Positions 1 to 6,376 of a stretch of DNA of 8,556 bases are shown here, piece by piece. The stretch's first letter is position 1. The number at the start of each line of letters is the position of its first letter. A program made the position numbers and the translations under genes. The notes under the pieces were generated by a model, which saw only the letters and a program-made list of their open reading frames with translations, had not been told where the DNA came from and did not search any database. Source of the DNA: Rhodospirillales bacterium (GTDB taxonomy: Bacteria; Pseudomonadota; Alphaproteobacteria; UBA8366; JADFVY01); NCBI GenBank assembly GCA_024644185.1, contig JAHELM010000073.1, positions 1-8,556 on the forward strand, written 5' to 3'.

Positions 1-1
1 C

Positions 2-850
2 GGCGTGTTCCTGACGATCCTTGGCCAGTCCTGTTTCATCTCGTCCTATTGCATGCTGATGCTGATCGCCCGGCTGCAGCGCTTCGATACCGGGCAGCTG
101 GAAGCGGCTCTCGATCTCGGCGCCAGCAATACCCAGGCGTTCCGCAGGATCCTGCTGCCGTTCCTGAAGCCGGCGATTTTCTCGGCGGCCGTCATCGCCT
201 TTCTGGCTTCGTTCGAAAACTACAACACCACCGTCTTCACCATCTCGCATTTCCATACCTTCACCACGGTGATTGCCCAGAAGGTGCGGCTCGGCCTCGA
301 TCCGTCGATATCGGCCGTTGCCTTCATCATCATCCTGTTGTCGCTGATCGGCGCGTTGTTCCATGAGGGTATGACGCGGCGCGGCGAGATGAAGCTGGGC
401 CGTGCCATACCCGAGGGGCGTGGCGTGGGCGCCTTCCTGCGTGGCCTTCTCTGGCGCAATCCGGCGATGATCATGGGTTTTGCCGTCGTGGCCGCTTCGG
501 TTCTCGGGATCTGGTTTGCGATCGGTTACAGCGCCGACCGGTGCAAGGCCGACCTGCTGGAGCAGAAGATGGAACGCCAACGCGCACTGGAGCAGCAATT
601 CCGTCAGCAGCAGGAGGCGGCACCACCGCCGGAGGCGACGATCCCCTCGGTGCCGTCGCCAGGCCAGGGGACGTTCGGCACTGTGTTCAACCCGAACAAT
701 CTGAAGACCCAGCCTGACGCGCAGAGTGGCGATGTGCCACCGGCAGCGGCATCGCCGGGGCAGGGCACATTCGGCAATGCCTTCGACCCGAACACCCTGA
801 AGGGCCAGGCCGGCGCCGAGGAAAGCCCGCCCGCGCAGCCGTCGCAATAG
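2..850 (+). CDS. PotC-like ABC transporter permease, 5'-truncated by window edge
   Basis: Inner-membrane subunit of a binding-protein-dependent ABC importer, most like the PotC/spermidine-putrescine permease family. The reading frame is open from base 2, so the true start lies upstream; the GTG at 5 is only an internal valine. Numbering from that GTG, a typical PotC-like helix (IARLQRFD) leads into the EAA loop at residues 33-52 (EAALDLGAS, then ILLPFLKP), which docks on the ATPase. Two further helices follow (about 57-80 with SFENYNTTVF, and 102-120). PotC-like proteins usually end near here. This one continues about 150 residues, with an extra hydrophobic helix (153-175), a charged Gln/Glu/Arg-rich likely coiled coil (181-206) and a Pro/Gly-rich tail carrying a duplicated motif. 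Substrate (polyamine or related) is inferred from family only. The partner permease, ATPase and binding protein should lie upstream. Confidence 0.85.
   Translation, partial: GVFLTILGQSCFISSYCMLMLIARLQRFDTGQLEAALDLGASNTQAFRRILLPFLKPAIFSAAVIAFLASFENYNTTVFTISHFHTFTTVIAQKVRLGLDPSISAVAFIIILLSLIGALFHEGMTRRGEMKLGRAIPEGRGVGAFLRGLLWRNPAMIMGFAVVAASVLGIWFAIGYSADRCKADLLEQKMERQRALEQQFRQQQEAAPPPEATIPSVPSPGQGTFGTVFNPNNLKTQPDAQSGDVPPAAASPGQGTFGNAFDPNTLKGQAGAEESPPAQPSQ
656..712 (+). repeat. Coding repeat, copy 1, in permease tail
   Basis: Encodes a 19-residue unit SPGQGTFG-x-x-F-N-PN-x-LK-x-Q in the periplasmic or cytoplasmic C-terminal tail of the permease. It matches copy 2 at 752-808 in 14 of 19 residues. 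Several conserved residues use different codons in the two copies (Pro, both Gly, Thr), so the duplication is not recent. Confidence 0.85.
752..808 (+). repeat. Coding repeat, copy 2, in permease tail
   Basis: Second copy of the 19-residue tail unit, SPGQGTFGNAFDPNTLKGQ. It starts 96 bases (32 codons) after copy 1, with a linker rich in Pro, Ala and Asp between the copies. Substitutions relative to copy 1 are T/N, V/A, N/D, N/T and T/G; the GTFG, F, PN and LK positions are fixed. Confidence 0.85.
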
Positions 851-969
851 CAGGATATGGAATCTTGCCGGCCGCGGTCGGGGGGTGTCGGCAATCGCAT
901 TTGCGCCGCGTTAACATTTACGTAGCAGATCCGTGCGATTCTCCGCCAAAGAAGAAGGGCGGGGTGTCG

Positions 970-1440
970 ATGGAACAGGTGGATATTGAACGGCTGCTGC
1001 GTGACACGTTCAGTGGCAATCGGGCGCCGAAGGCGGTCATTCTGGAATCCGGTGACGGCCGGGGCACGGTTGCGGCGGATTTCGCGGGCCGCCGGTGGAG
1101 CGAATTGCCATCGGATTTCGTCGTGGCCAATGACGAAACCTTTTCCCGGATGAAGCCGGAGGCGCGGAGCCACTATCTGCCGGCCTTTCTGCTCGCCGTT
1201 TTCCAGGCACCGGCGGATTGGGTCTTCACCAACAACATCCTTCTGGAATTGTTCATTCCCCTGCGGCGGCCCGAGGGCGACCCGGCCCGGCAGGGGTTCG
1301 AGAAGTTTCTCATGCTGTTGAGCGAAGCGCAGAAGGCAGCCGTCAGGATATTCCTGGAATACGTGGCGGAACACCACGCCTCCGAGGGGGAGCGCGGCGC
1401 GGCCAAGATGGCGCTGCGGCTGCTGTGGAGCAAGTTCTGA
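970..1440 (+). CDS. Small DUF6714-like protein of unknown function
   Basis: A 156-residue soluble protein with no signal peptide or membrane helix. The central pattern resembles DUF6714 proteins as I remember them: a W-x-x-L-P element (residues 43-47), then F-S-R-M-K-P-E-A-R-x-H-Y-L-P-A-F-L-L (58-75), then a region ending LSEAQKAAVRIFLEYVAEH (117-135). The family has no established function that I know of, so none is assigned. The ATG at 970 was chosen because a purine-rich AGAAGGG lies about 10 bases upstream. GTG at 964 is a possible alternative, and the frame stays open back to 865 without a better start. It stands alone, 119 bases after the permease stop, and converges on the antiporter gene with only 7 bases between stop codons. 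Confidence 0.7.
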   Translation: MEQVDIERLLRDTFSGNRAPKAVILESGDGRGTVAADFAGRRWSELPSDFVVANDETFSRMKPEARSHYLPAFLLAVFQAPADWVFTNNILLELFIPLRRPEGDPARQGFEKFLMLLSEAQKAAVRIFLEYVAEHHASEGERGAAKMALRLLWSKF

Positions 1441-1447
1441 TCCGCGG

Positions 1448-2422
1448 TCAGCGGCCGATTCCGGCTGCCAGCGCGGTCATATAGACGAGATAGAGCACCA
1501 GCAACACAGCTCCCTCGCGGCGCGAGATGTGCCAGCCGGAAATCATCATCGGCACCAGAACGGCGCCGGCGCCAAGCATCACCCACAGATCGATCAGGAC
1601 AATGTCGGGGGCGAAGGGAAGCGGCGCCGCCATCGAAGACGCACCCAGAATCAGCAATACGTTGAACAGATTGCTGCCCAGCACATTGGCGACCGCGACA
1701 TCGGAATGTCGGCGCCAGGCGGCGATGACGGTTGCCACCAATTCCGGCAGCGACGTGCCCACCGCGACCAGCGACAACCCGATCACCGATTCGGAAACCC
1801 CGGCCGTTCGCGCTATGCCGACGGCACCGTCGACCAGCAGATGCGCGCCGCCGACCAGGGATGCCAGGCCGACCCCCAGAAACAGCGACACCAGCGCGGC
1901 GCTGTCGGGGACGCCCCCCGTTTCCTCGGCCTCGCGCGCATGCAGTTCGGCGATGGCGCTACCGTCGCCGCGGTCCTTGAGATAGGACCACACGATATAG
2001 AAGATCAGCGTCACCACCATCATTGCGCCTTCCCAGGCGACGATCCGTCCGGTCAAGCCCAGCCCCGCCAGCAGCGCCAGCGCGGCGACCATGGCGGTGG
2101 CGTCGCGCCGGACCGCGCGCGGATCGCAGACCAGTGGCGCGACGATCGCGCCGACGCCCAGGATCAACATGATATTGGCGATATTGCTGCCAACCACATT
2201 GCCGACGGCGATGGCGGGGGAACCGTCGAGCGTGGCCTGGACGCTGACCACCAGTTCCGGGGCCGAAGTGCCGAAAGCGACGACGGTCAGTCCGATCATC
2301 GCCGGCGATACGCCCAGAAGCCGGGCAAGGCCGACCGCCCCGCGCAGGGTTGCCTCGCCGCCGAACACCAGAATGCCGAGGCCGAGCGCGGTCAGGAGAA
2401 GATCGCCGGTCACTGCCGGCAT
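1448..2422 (-). CDS. Calcium/sodium antiporter, CaCA family (YrbG-like)
   Basis: Inner-membrane cation exchanger of the Ca2+:cation antiporter superfamily, expected to extrude Ca2+ (or a similar cation) against Na+ or H+. The 324-residue protein shows both inverted alpha repeats. Alpha-1 has FGTSAPELVVS (residues 50-60) and GNVVGSNIAN (74-83); alpha-2 has VGTSLPELVAT (221-231) and ANVLGSNLFN (245-254). The GTSxPE and GSN motifs carry the conserved acidic and polar ion-binding residues. About ten hydrophobic segments surround them, and a short charged loop (150-171) separates the halves. The start ATG at 2422 gives the usual family length and puts the first helix right at the N terminus. The frame is open to an ATG at 2521, which would add 33 polar residues not expected in this family. 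Neither start has a strong ribosome binding site. It lies downstream of the ABM-fold gene on the same strand and may be cotranscribed with it. Confidence 0.9.
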   Translation of the reverse strand: MPAVTGDLLLTALGLGILVFGGEATLRGAVGLARLLGVSPAMIGLTVVAFGTSAPELVVSVQATLDGSPAIAVGNVVGSNIANIMLILGVGAIVAPLVCDPRAVRRDATAMVAALALLAGLGLTGRIVAWEGAMMVVTLIFYIVWSYLKDRGDGSAIAELHAREAEETGGVPDSAALVSLFLGVGLASLVGGAHLLVDGAVGIARTAGVSESVIGLSLVAVGTSLPELVATVIAAWRRHSDVAVANVLGSNLFNVLLILGASSMAAPLPFAPDIVLIDLWVMLGAGAVLVPMMISGWHISRREGAVLLVLYLVYMTALAAGIGR

Positions 2423-2518
2423 CGCCGTGCGGAATGGGTCATGGAGGAGGTTCTGGACAAAGGCATGGCCGACCTGACGAGGTTGCTCAATCGCCCGGAC
2501 AAGCAGGTCGCGGCGCTG

Positions 2519-2546
2519 CATGGGTCACATGGCATGGGTCACATGG
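2519..2546. repeat. Perfect 14-bp tandem direct repeat (2 copies)
   Basis: The unit CATGGGTCACATGG occurs twice head-to-tail, at 2519-2532 and 2533-2546, with no mismatch. Inside each unit, CATG-like ends make it partly self-complementary. It lies in the 147-base gap between the ABM-fold gene and the antiporter, about 100 bases upstream of the preferred antiporter start and covering the alternative start at 2521. Its role is unknown: a protein-binding site or replication slippage are both possible. Confidence 0.8.
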
Positions 2547-2569
2547 GGTGTACGCCCGGCGATTGCCAG

Positions 2570-2917
2570 TCAGCGATGCGCCATGCGCGAATCTTCCGGC
2601 GCCTGATCGCGGCGCTCGGTCATGCCATAGTCGCGATGCACCGCCGCGACGCGCAGCCGGTAGTCGCGGAAAACGCCGCCGCGGCCCGCCGCCTGGGCGG
2701 CGCGGTGTTCTTCCAGGCGGCGCCAGGCGGCGACAGCCTCCTCGTCGCGCCAGAAAGACAGCGATACGAATTTGCCCTGTTCGGTGATGCTCTCGAAGCG
2801 CTCAACCGAAACGAATCCGTCCACGCTGGCCAGCAACGGGCGCAGATCGGCGGCGGCAGCCAGGTAGTCGGCGGTCTTTCCCTCCGCCGGCCAGAACTCG
2901 AAAATCACGGCAATCAT
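2570..2917 (-). CDS. ABM-fold (antibiotic biosynthesis monooxygenase-like) protein
   Basis: A 115-residue protein of the dimeric alpha/beta-barrel ABM superfamily, a group that includes small quinone monooxygenases and haem-handling enzymes; most members have no assigned reaction. Visible features are the first strand MIAVIFEFWP (1-10), the helix with LRPLLASVDGFVSVERFES (25-43), the strand KFVSLSFWRDEEAVAAWR (49-66), the EHRAAQAAGR segment (70-79) and the last strand FRDYRLRVAAVHRDYG (83-98). This order and length fit the family well. The ATG at 2917 was chosen because it begins exactly at the first strand and has a GGGGGA element about 10 bases upstream. The frame extends to 3166, but that would add over 80 residues of low-quality sequence. 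It may form a two-gene transcript with the antiporter downstream. No substrate can be inferred. Confidence 0.85.
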   Translation of the reverse strand: MIAVIFEFWPAEGKTADYLAAAADLRPLLASVDGFVSVERFESITEQGKFVSLSFWRDEEAVAAWRRLEEHRAAQAAGRGGVFRDYRLRVAAVHRDYGMTERRDQAPEDSRMAHR

Positions 2918-3151
2918 TGCGGTCAGATCCCCCAGCATTTCGATCCAGCCGCACAGTAGTGCCGCCGGGGTGCGGTTGCAAAGCCTGAGGATTTGCTGCA
3001 CCATTGCATGACAAGCGGGGGCTGCGCCGCCTGCAATCGATACCCGGGCGCTGGCTTCGGTCGGCGCCGCGGCGGTCCCTGAAAGACCGATCGGAATTCG
3101 ATACCCGCACCCGAAAGCGGCCGCGTACAGGCGGCCGCGGGCGGGCTTGGC
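2918..3151. other. Divergent intergenic region with a 10-bp direct repeat
   Basis: This 234-base region separates the minus-strand ABM gene from the plus-strand phosphate transporter and must hold promoters for both. I find no convincing -35/-10 pair. The decamer TCGATACCCG occurs twice in the same orientation, at 3038-3047 and 3098-3107, exactly 60 bases apart. A GC-only hairpin lies at 3117-3138. No convincing coding frame is seen; the open frames here are extensions of the flanking genes. Confidence 0.5.
3117..3138 (+). other. GC-only 8-bp hairpin upstream of phosphate transporter
   Basis: GCGGCCGC occurs at 3117-3124 and again at 3131-3138, separated by GTACAG. Since the octamer is its own reverse complement, the two copies can pair as a perfect 8-bp stem with a 6-base loop. 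There is no T-tract, so it is not a standard terminator. It would lie just upstream of, or inside, the leader of the phosphate transporter mRNA. Confidence 0.5.
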
Positions 3152-4885
3152 GTGTGCGCCGAACATAGTTTGAGGAGATGGATCATTTCCGGTACCGAGT
3201 TCCTGATAAACCTGCTGGGGGCCATCGCGCTGCTGCTATGGGGCATGCGGATGGTTCGCACGGGTGTGACACGGGCCTATGGCAGCAATCTGCGGCACCT
3301 TCTGGGCGAGCATCTGGGCAGCCGTTTTACCTCTTTCCTGGCGGGTCTGGGCGTGACGGCGCTGTTGCAGAGCAGTACCGCCACCTGCCTGATGACCGCA
3401 TCCTTCGCCAGTCGCGGGCTGGTCGCCGCCGCGCCGGCCCTGGCTATCATGCTGGGCGCCGACGTTGGCACCACCCTGGTGGCGCAACTGTTCAGCTTTC
3501 CGATCGGCTGGCTGTCGCCGGTGCTGGTTCTGGTCGGGGTAATTGCCTATCAATCGGGTCACAACCACCGCACGCACGAATTGGGCCGAGTCGCCGTCGG
3601 GCTGGGATTGCTGCTGCTTGCGCTCAGGCTGATCGTCGCCAATGAGGGCGCCGTCCGCAATTCGCCGATTCTGCTCGACATGATCGAGTCGCTCGGCGGA
3701 GAGCCGGTTCTGGCCATTCTTTTCGCCGCGCTGCTGACCTGGATCGCTCATTCCAGCCTTGCCATCGTTCTGCTGGTGGTCTCGCTGGTCGGCACTGGCG
3801 CGGTGCCGCTGCCGCTGGCCTTTACCCTGGTCCTCGGGGCCAATCTGGGGGGTACCGTGGCGCCGATCGTGGCGACGCTGTCCTCGGCCCCGGCGGCGCG
3901 GCGCGTCGCATGGGGCAACGCCGCCTTCAAGGTGATCGGGGTGGTGGCGATTCTTCCGCTGCTGGGGCCGGCCGCCGATCTGGTTGGCATGATCGAGACG
4001 GCGCCAGCGCGCCAGGTGGTGAATTTCCATACCGCCTTCAACCTGGCGCTGGCGCTGGTATTCGTCCCCATGACGGTATTTCTCGGCAATCTGGCGCTGC
4101 GGTTGATGCCGGACCCGCCGACCGGCGAGGACGAATCGGCGCCGCGCTATCTCGATCCGACGGCGCGGGCGGAACCCGCGCTGGCGTTGGCCTGCGCGGC
4201 GCGCGAGACGATGCGCATGGGCGACACGGTGGCGTTGATGCTGCGCGGCTCTCTGGACGCCTTGCGCGGCGACGATCCCGAGCCGATCGAGGTGGTGTCG
4301 CGCATGGACGATATCGTCGACCGCCTGCACGAGGCGATCAAGCTGTACCTGACGCAAATCCGCCGGCAGCCGCTGGACGCGGAGGAAGGTCGTCGCTGGA
4401 CCGACATCATGTCGTTCACCACCAATCTCGAGCATATCGGCGACATCGTCGACAAGAACCTGTTGGAACTGGCGGCCAAGAAGGTGCGCTACAGCTACCA
4501 CTTCTCCGAGGAAGGGCTGCGCGAGATCGAGATTCTGCACAAGCGGGTACAGGAAAACCTGCAGCTTGCGATGAATGTCTTCCTGTCCGGCGAACTGCAA
4601 CTGGCGCGCCGGTTGCTGGGCGAGAAGGACCGGTTCCGCGAACTTGAGTTCAAGGCGGCGGAGAACCATCACGAGCGATTGCGCCATGGCAAGCGCGAGA
4701 GCATCGAGACGTCGTCGATGCATCTCGACATCGTGCGCGACCTGAAACGGATCAACAGCCACCTGACTTCGGCGGCCTATCCGATCCTCGACAAGGCGGG
4801 CGAACTGCGCCGTTCGCGATTGAAGGAACCGGAACCGACACCTGCGTCGGCGCCGGTCACCCCTCAGACGCCACAGGTGTCCTGA
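3152..4885 (+). CDS. Na+/phosphate cotransporter with C-terminal PhoU domain
   Basis: Inner-membrane Na/Pi-cotransporter II-family protein (NptA/YjbB-like), expected to move phosphate with Na+. Two Na_Pi_cotrans repeats are visible in 577-residue numbering. The first has LLQSSTATCLM (71-81) and LGADVGTT (101-108); the second has AHSSLAIVLL (199-208) and LGANLGGT (228-235). The second repeat has His where many relatives carry the QSS glutamine. Hydrophobic helices run to about 319. A charged linker follows, then a helical PhoU-like domain (about 345-555, including RMDDIVDRLHEAI and TNLEHIGDIVDKN) that probably senses or regulates in the cytoplasm. Coordinates use the GTG at 3152, the longest conventional start. 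The ribosome site GAGGAG at 3172-3177 argues for ATT at 3185 (566 residues). A chromate transporter follows 50 bases later on the same strand and is probably cotranscribed. Confidence 0.9.
   Translation: MCAEHSLRRWIISGTEFLINLLGAIALLLWGMRMVRTGVTRAYGSNLRHLLGEHLGSRFTSFLAGLGVTALLQSSTATCLMTASFASRGLVAAAPALAIMLGADVGTTLVAQLFSFPIGWLSPVLVLVGVIAYQSGHNHRTHELGRVAVGLGLLLLALRLIVANEGAVRNSPILLDMIESLGGEPVLAILFAALLTWIAHSSLAIVLLVVSLVGTGAVPLPLAFTLVLGANLGGTVAPIVATLSSAPAARRVAWGNAAFKVIGVVAILPLLGPAADLVGMIETAPARQVVNFHTAFNLALALVFVPMTVFLGNLALRLMPDPPTGEDESAPRYLDPTARAEPALALACAARETMRMGDTVALMLRGSLDALRGDDPEPIEVVSRMDDIVDRLHEAIKLYLTQIRRQPLDAEEGRRWTDIMSFTTNLEHIGDIVDKNLLELAAKKVRYSYHFSEEGLREIEILHKRVQENLQLAMNVFLSGELQLARRLLGEKDRFRELEFKAAENHHERLRHGKRESIETSSMHLDIVRDLKRINSHLTSAAYPILDKAGELRRSRLKEPEPTPASAPVTPQTPQVS
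3172..3177 (+). promoter_or_regulatory. Strong Shine-Dalgarno GAGGAG that suggests an ATT start
   Basis: GAGGAG at 3172-3177 is the only strong ribosome binding site near the start of the phosphate transporter. It lies downstream of the GTG at 3152 and so would be inside the gene if GTG were the start. It sits 7 bases before an in-frame ATT at 3185, where the protein would begin with Ser-Gly-Thr-Glu-Phe and then the first helix. The ATG at 3178 is in another frame. Confidence 0.5.
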
Positions 4886-4891
4886 CGGAAA

Positions 4892-4905
4892 CCGGCAAAG
4901 GCCGG
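4892..4905 (+). other. Small stem-loop between phosphate and chromate transporter genes
   Basis: CCGGC-AAAG-GCCGG can fold into a perfect 5-bp stem with a 4-base loop, 6 bases after the phosphate transporter stop. No T-run follows, so it is unlikely to end transcription on its own. It could trim or stabilise the upstream mRNA, or be chance in GC-rich DNA. Confidence 0.3.
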
Positions 4906-4935
4906 GGCGGGAGTAGAAGAGAGAACGGAAAGACA

Positions 4936-6342
4936 ATGGTGGACAGCGGCGGTTCGGCGGTGTCCCCGTCCAGCACGACGGCGCCGACGCACGGGATTTC
5001 CTTTGCCGAGGCGGTACGGGTCTGGGCCCGCGTGGCGGCGCTCAGCTTCGGCGGACCGGCCGGGCAGATCGCGGTGATGCACCGGATCGTCGTCGAGGAA
5101 AAGCGCTGGATCGGCGAGCAGCGATTCCTGCATGCTCTGAATTACTGCATGCTGCTGCCTGGGCCGGAGGCACAGCAACTGGCGGTGTATATCGGTTGGC
5201 TGATGCACCGGACGGCAGGCGGGCTGGTCGCCGGAATCCTGTTCGTGCTCCCCGGAATGCTGGCCATCATGGCGCTATCCTGGACCTACGCCCTGTTCGG
5301 CAATACGGGCCTGGTCGCGGGTTTGTTCTTCGGCTTGAAACCGGCGGTTCTGGCTGTTGTCCTGCAGGCGGTGTCGCGGATTGGCCGACGGGCCTTGCGC
5401 AATCGCGTCTTCTGGGCGGTGGCGGCCGCGGCCTTCGTCGCCATCTTCGCCTTCGGCGTGCCGTTTCCGGCGATCGTGGCGGTTGCGGGGCTGGTCGGAT
5501 ATGCCGGTGCGCGCGTCGGATTGCCGGCGTTTCGCGGCGGTGGCGCGCATGCGGCATCGGGCGGCGTGTCTCTCGCCGATGCCGACAGCGCGCTTGGCGC
5601 GGCCATTCCGGCGCATGCGCGGCCGCCGCTGTCATGGTCGGTAAAGGTGGCGGCGGTGTTCCTGGTGCTGTGGCTGGGGCCGGTCCTGGCGCTGCTGGCC
5701 TGGGCGGGACCGGACGCGTCCTTCGCGCAGATCGCGGTGTTCTTCTCCAAGGCGGCGGTGGTAACCTTCGGGGGCGCCTATGCGGTGCTGGCCTATGTGG
5801 CGCAACAAGCGGTCGACACCTACGGCTGGCTGGCACCGGGCGAGATGCTGGACGGGCTGGGGATGGCCGAGACGACGCCAGGTCCGCTGATCATGGTAAC
5901 GCAGTTCGTTGGTTTCATGGGGGCATTCCGGCACCCGGGCGATTTGCCGCCGCTTCTGGCCGGCACGCTTGGCGGATTGCTGACCACCTGGGTGACGTTT
6001 ACGCCATGTTTCCTGTGGATTTTCCTCGGCGCGCCTTTCATCGAGACGCTGCGCGGCAACCGCGCGCTATCCGGCGCGCTGGCGGCGATCACCGCCGCGG
6101 TTGTCGGGGTAATTCTGAATTTGGCGGTGTGGTTCGCGCTGCACGTTCTCTTCGCGGACCGCATGGCGGTCGACCTCTGGGCCTTATCGCTCCAGGTGCC
6201 CGTGCCCGGTTCGATCCGGATTCCGGCGGCGGCGTTGACCGCGGCTGCGTTGTTTGCCGTGTTCCGACTGCGGCTGGGGATGATGCCGGTCCTGGGCGGC
6301 GCGGCGGCGACAGGGATGGTCTATACGCTGTTGGCCGCCTGA
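4936..6342 (+). CDS. chrA: Chromate transporter ChrA, two-domain long form
   Basis: Inner-membrane transporter of the CHR family; characterised members export chromate and confer resistance, probably driven by the membrane potential. The 468-residue length and two homologous halves mark the long form. The first half has SFGGPAGQIAVMHR (37-50), KRWIGEQRFLHALNYCMLLPG-type residues (56-76) and PEAQQLAVYIGW (77-88). The second has TFGGAYAVLAYVAQQ (277-291), a GWLAPGEMLDGLGMAE element (297-312) and TTPGPL (313-318). About ten hydrophobic helices are apparent, with a polar linker at 199-232. The ATG at 4936 follows GGAAAG closely and starts a polar 20-residue lead. It lies 50 bases after the phosphate transporter, suggesting one transcript. 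Chromate specificity is by family; no chrB-type regulator is in the window, so the in vivo substrate may be another oxyanion. Confidence 0.93.
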   Translation: MVDSGGSAVSPSSTTAPTHGISFAEAVRVWARVAALSFGGPAGQIAVMHRIVVEEKRWIGEQRFLHALNYCMLLPGPEAQQLAVYIGWLMHRTAGGLVAGILFVLPGMLAIMALSWTYALFGNTGLVAGLFFGLKPAVLAVVLQAVSRIGRRALRNRVFWAVAAAAFVAIFAFGVPFPAIVAVAGLVGYAGARVGLPAFRGGGAHAASGGVSLADADSALGAAIPAHARPPLSWSVKVAAVFLVLWLGPVLALLAWAGPDASFAQIAVFFSKAAVVTFGGAYAVLAYVAQQAVDTYGWLAPGEMLDGLGMAETTPGPLIMVTQFVGFMGAFRHPGDLPPLLAGTLGGLLTTWVTFTPCFLWIFLGAPFIETLRGNRALSGALAAITAAVVGVILNLAVWFALHVLFADRMAVDLWALSLQVPVPGSIRIPAAALTAAALFAVFRLRLGMMPVLGGAAATGMVYTLLAA

Positions 6343-6345
6343 GTC

Positions 6346-6376
6346 GCGCCGGCGAATACTCAGTTCCGTTCGGCGC
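6346..6376. terminator. Weak stem-loop between convergent chrA and regulator genes
   Basis: GCGCCG at 6346-6351 can pair with CGGCGC at 6371-6376 across a 19-base loop, spanning the 17-base gap between the two stop codons and the last codons of the regulator. No T-run is present on either strand. It is listed because it is the only candidate for ending the two converging transcripts. Confidence 0.2.

Noticed and set aside
865..894. TTGCCG...CGGCAA inverted repeat after the permease stop, considered as a terminator
   Set aside because: Only a 6-bp stem with an 18-base loop and no T-run; not convincing as an intrinsic terminator.
896..905. CGCATTTGCG mini-palindrome
   Set aside because: A 4-bp stem with a 2-base loop is too short to mean anything by itself.
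604..1377. Minus-strand open frame of 257 codons across the permease tail and DUF6714-like gene
   Set aside because: Translation has no domain and spans two genes and an intergenic gap; both plus-strand frames are better supported.
1529..2959. Long plus-strand open frame of 476 codons opposite the antiporter and ABM genes
   Set aside because: It is rich in His, Gln, Arg and Asp with no recognisable domain, and mirrors two well-recognised genes on the other strand. It is a by-product of GC-rich codon use.
2978..2996. GCAAA...TTTGC inverted repeat in the divergent region
   Set aside because: Five-base arms with a 9-base spacer are expected by chance in a region of this size, and no promoter element lies beside it.
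3236..4936. Long minus-strand open frame of 566 codons opposite the phosphate transporter
   Set aside because: Low-complexity Arg/Gln/His-rich translation opposite a clear transporter gene, with no start context; antisense shadow.
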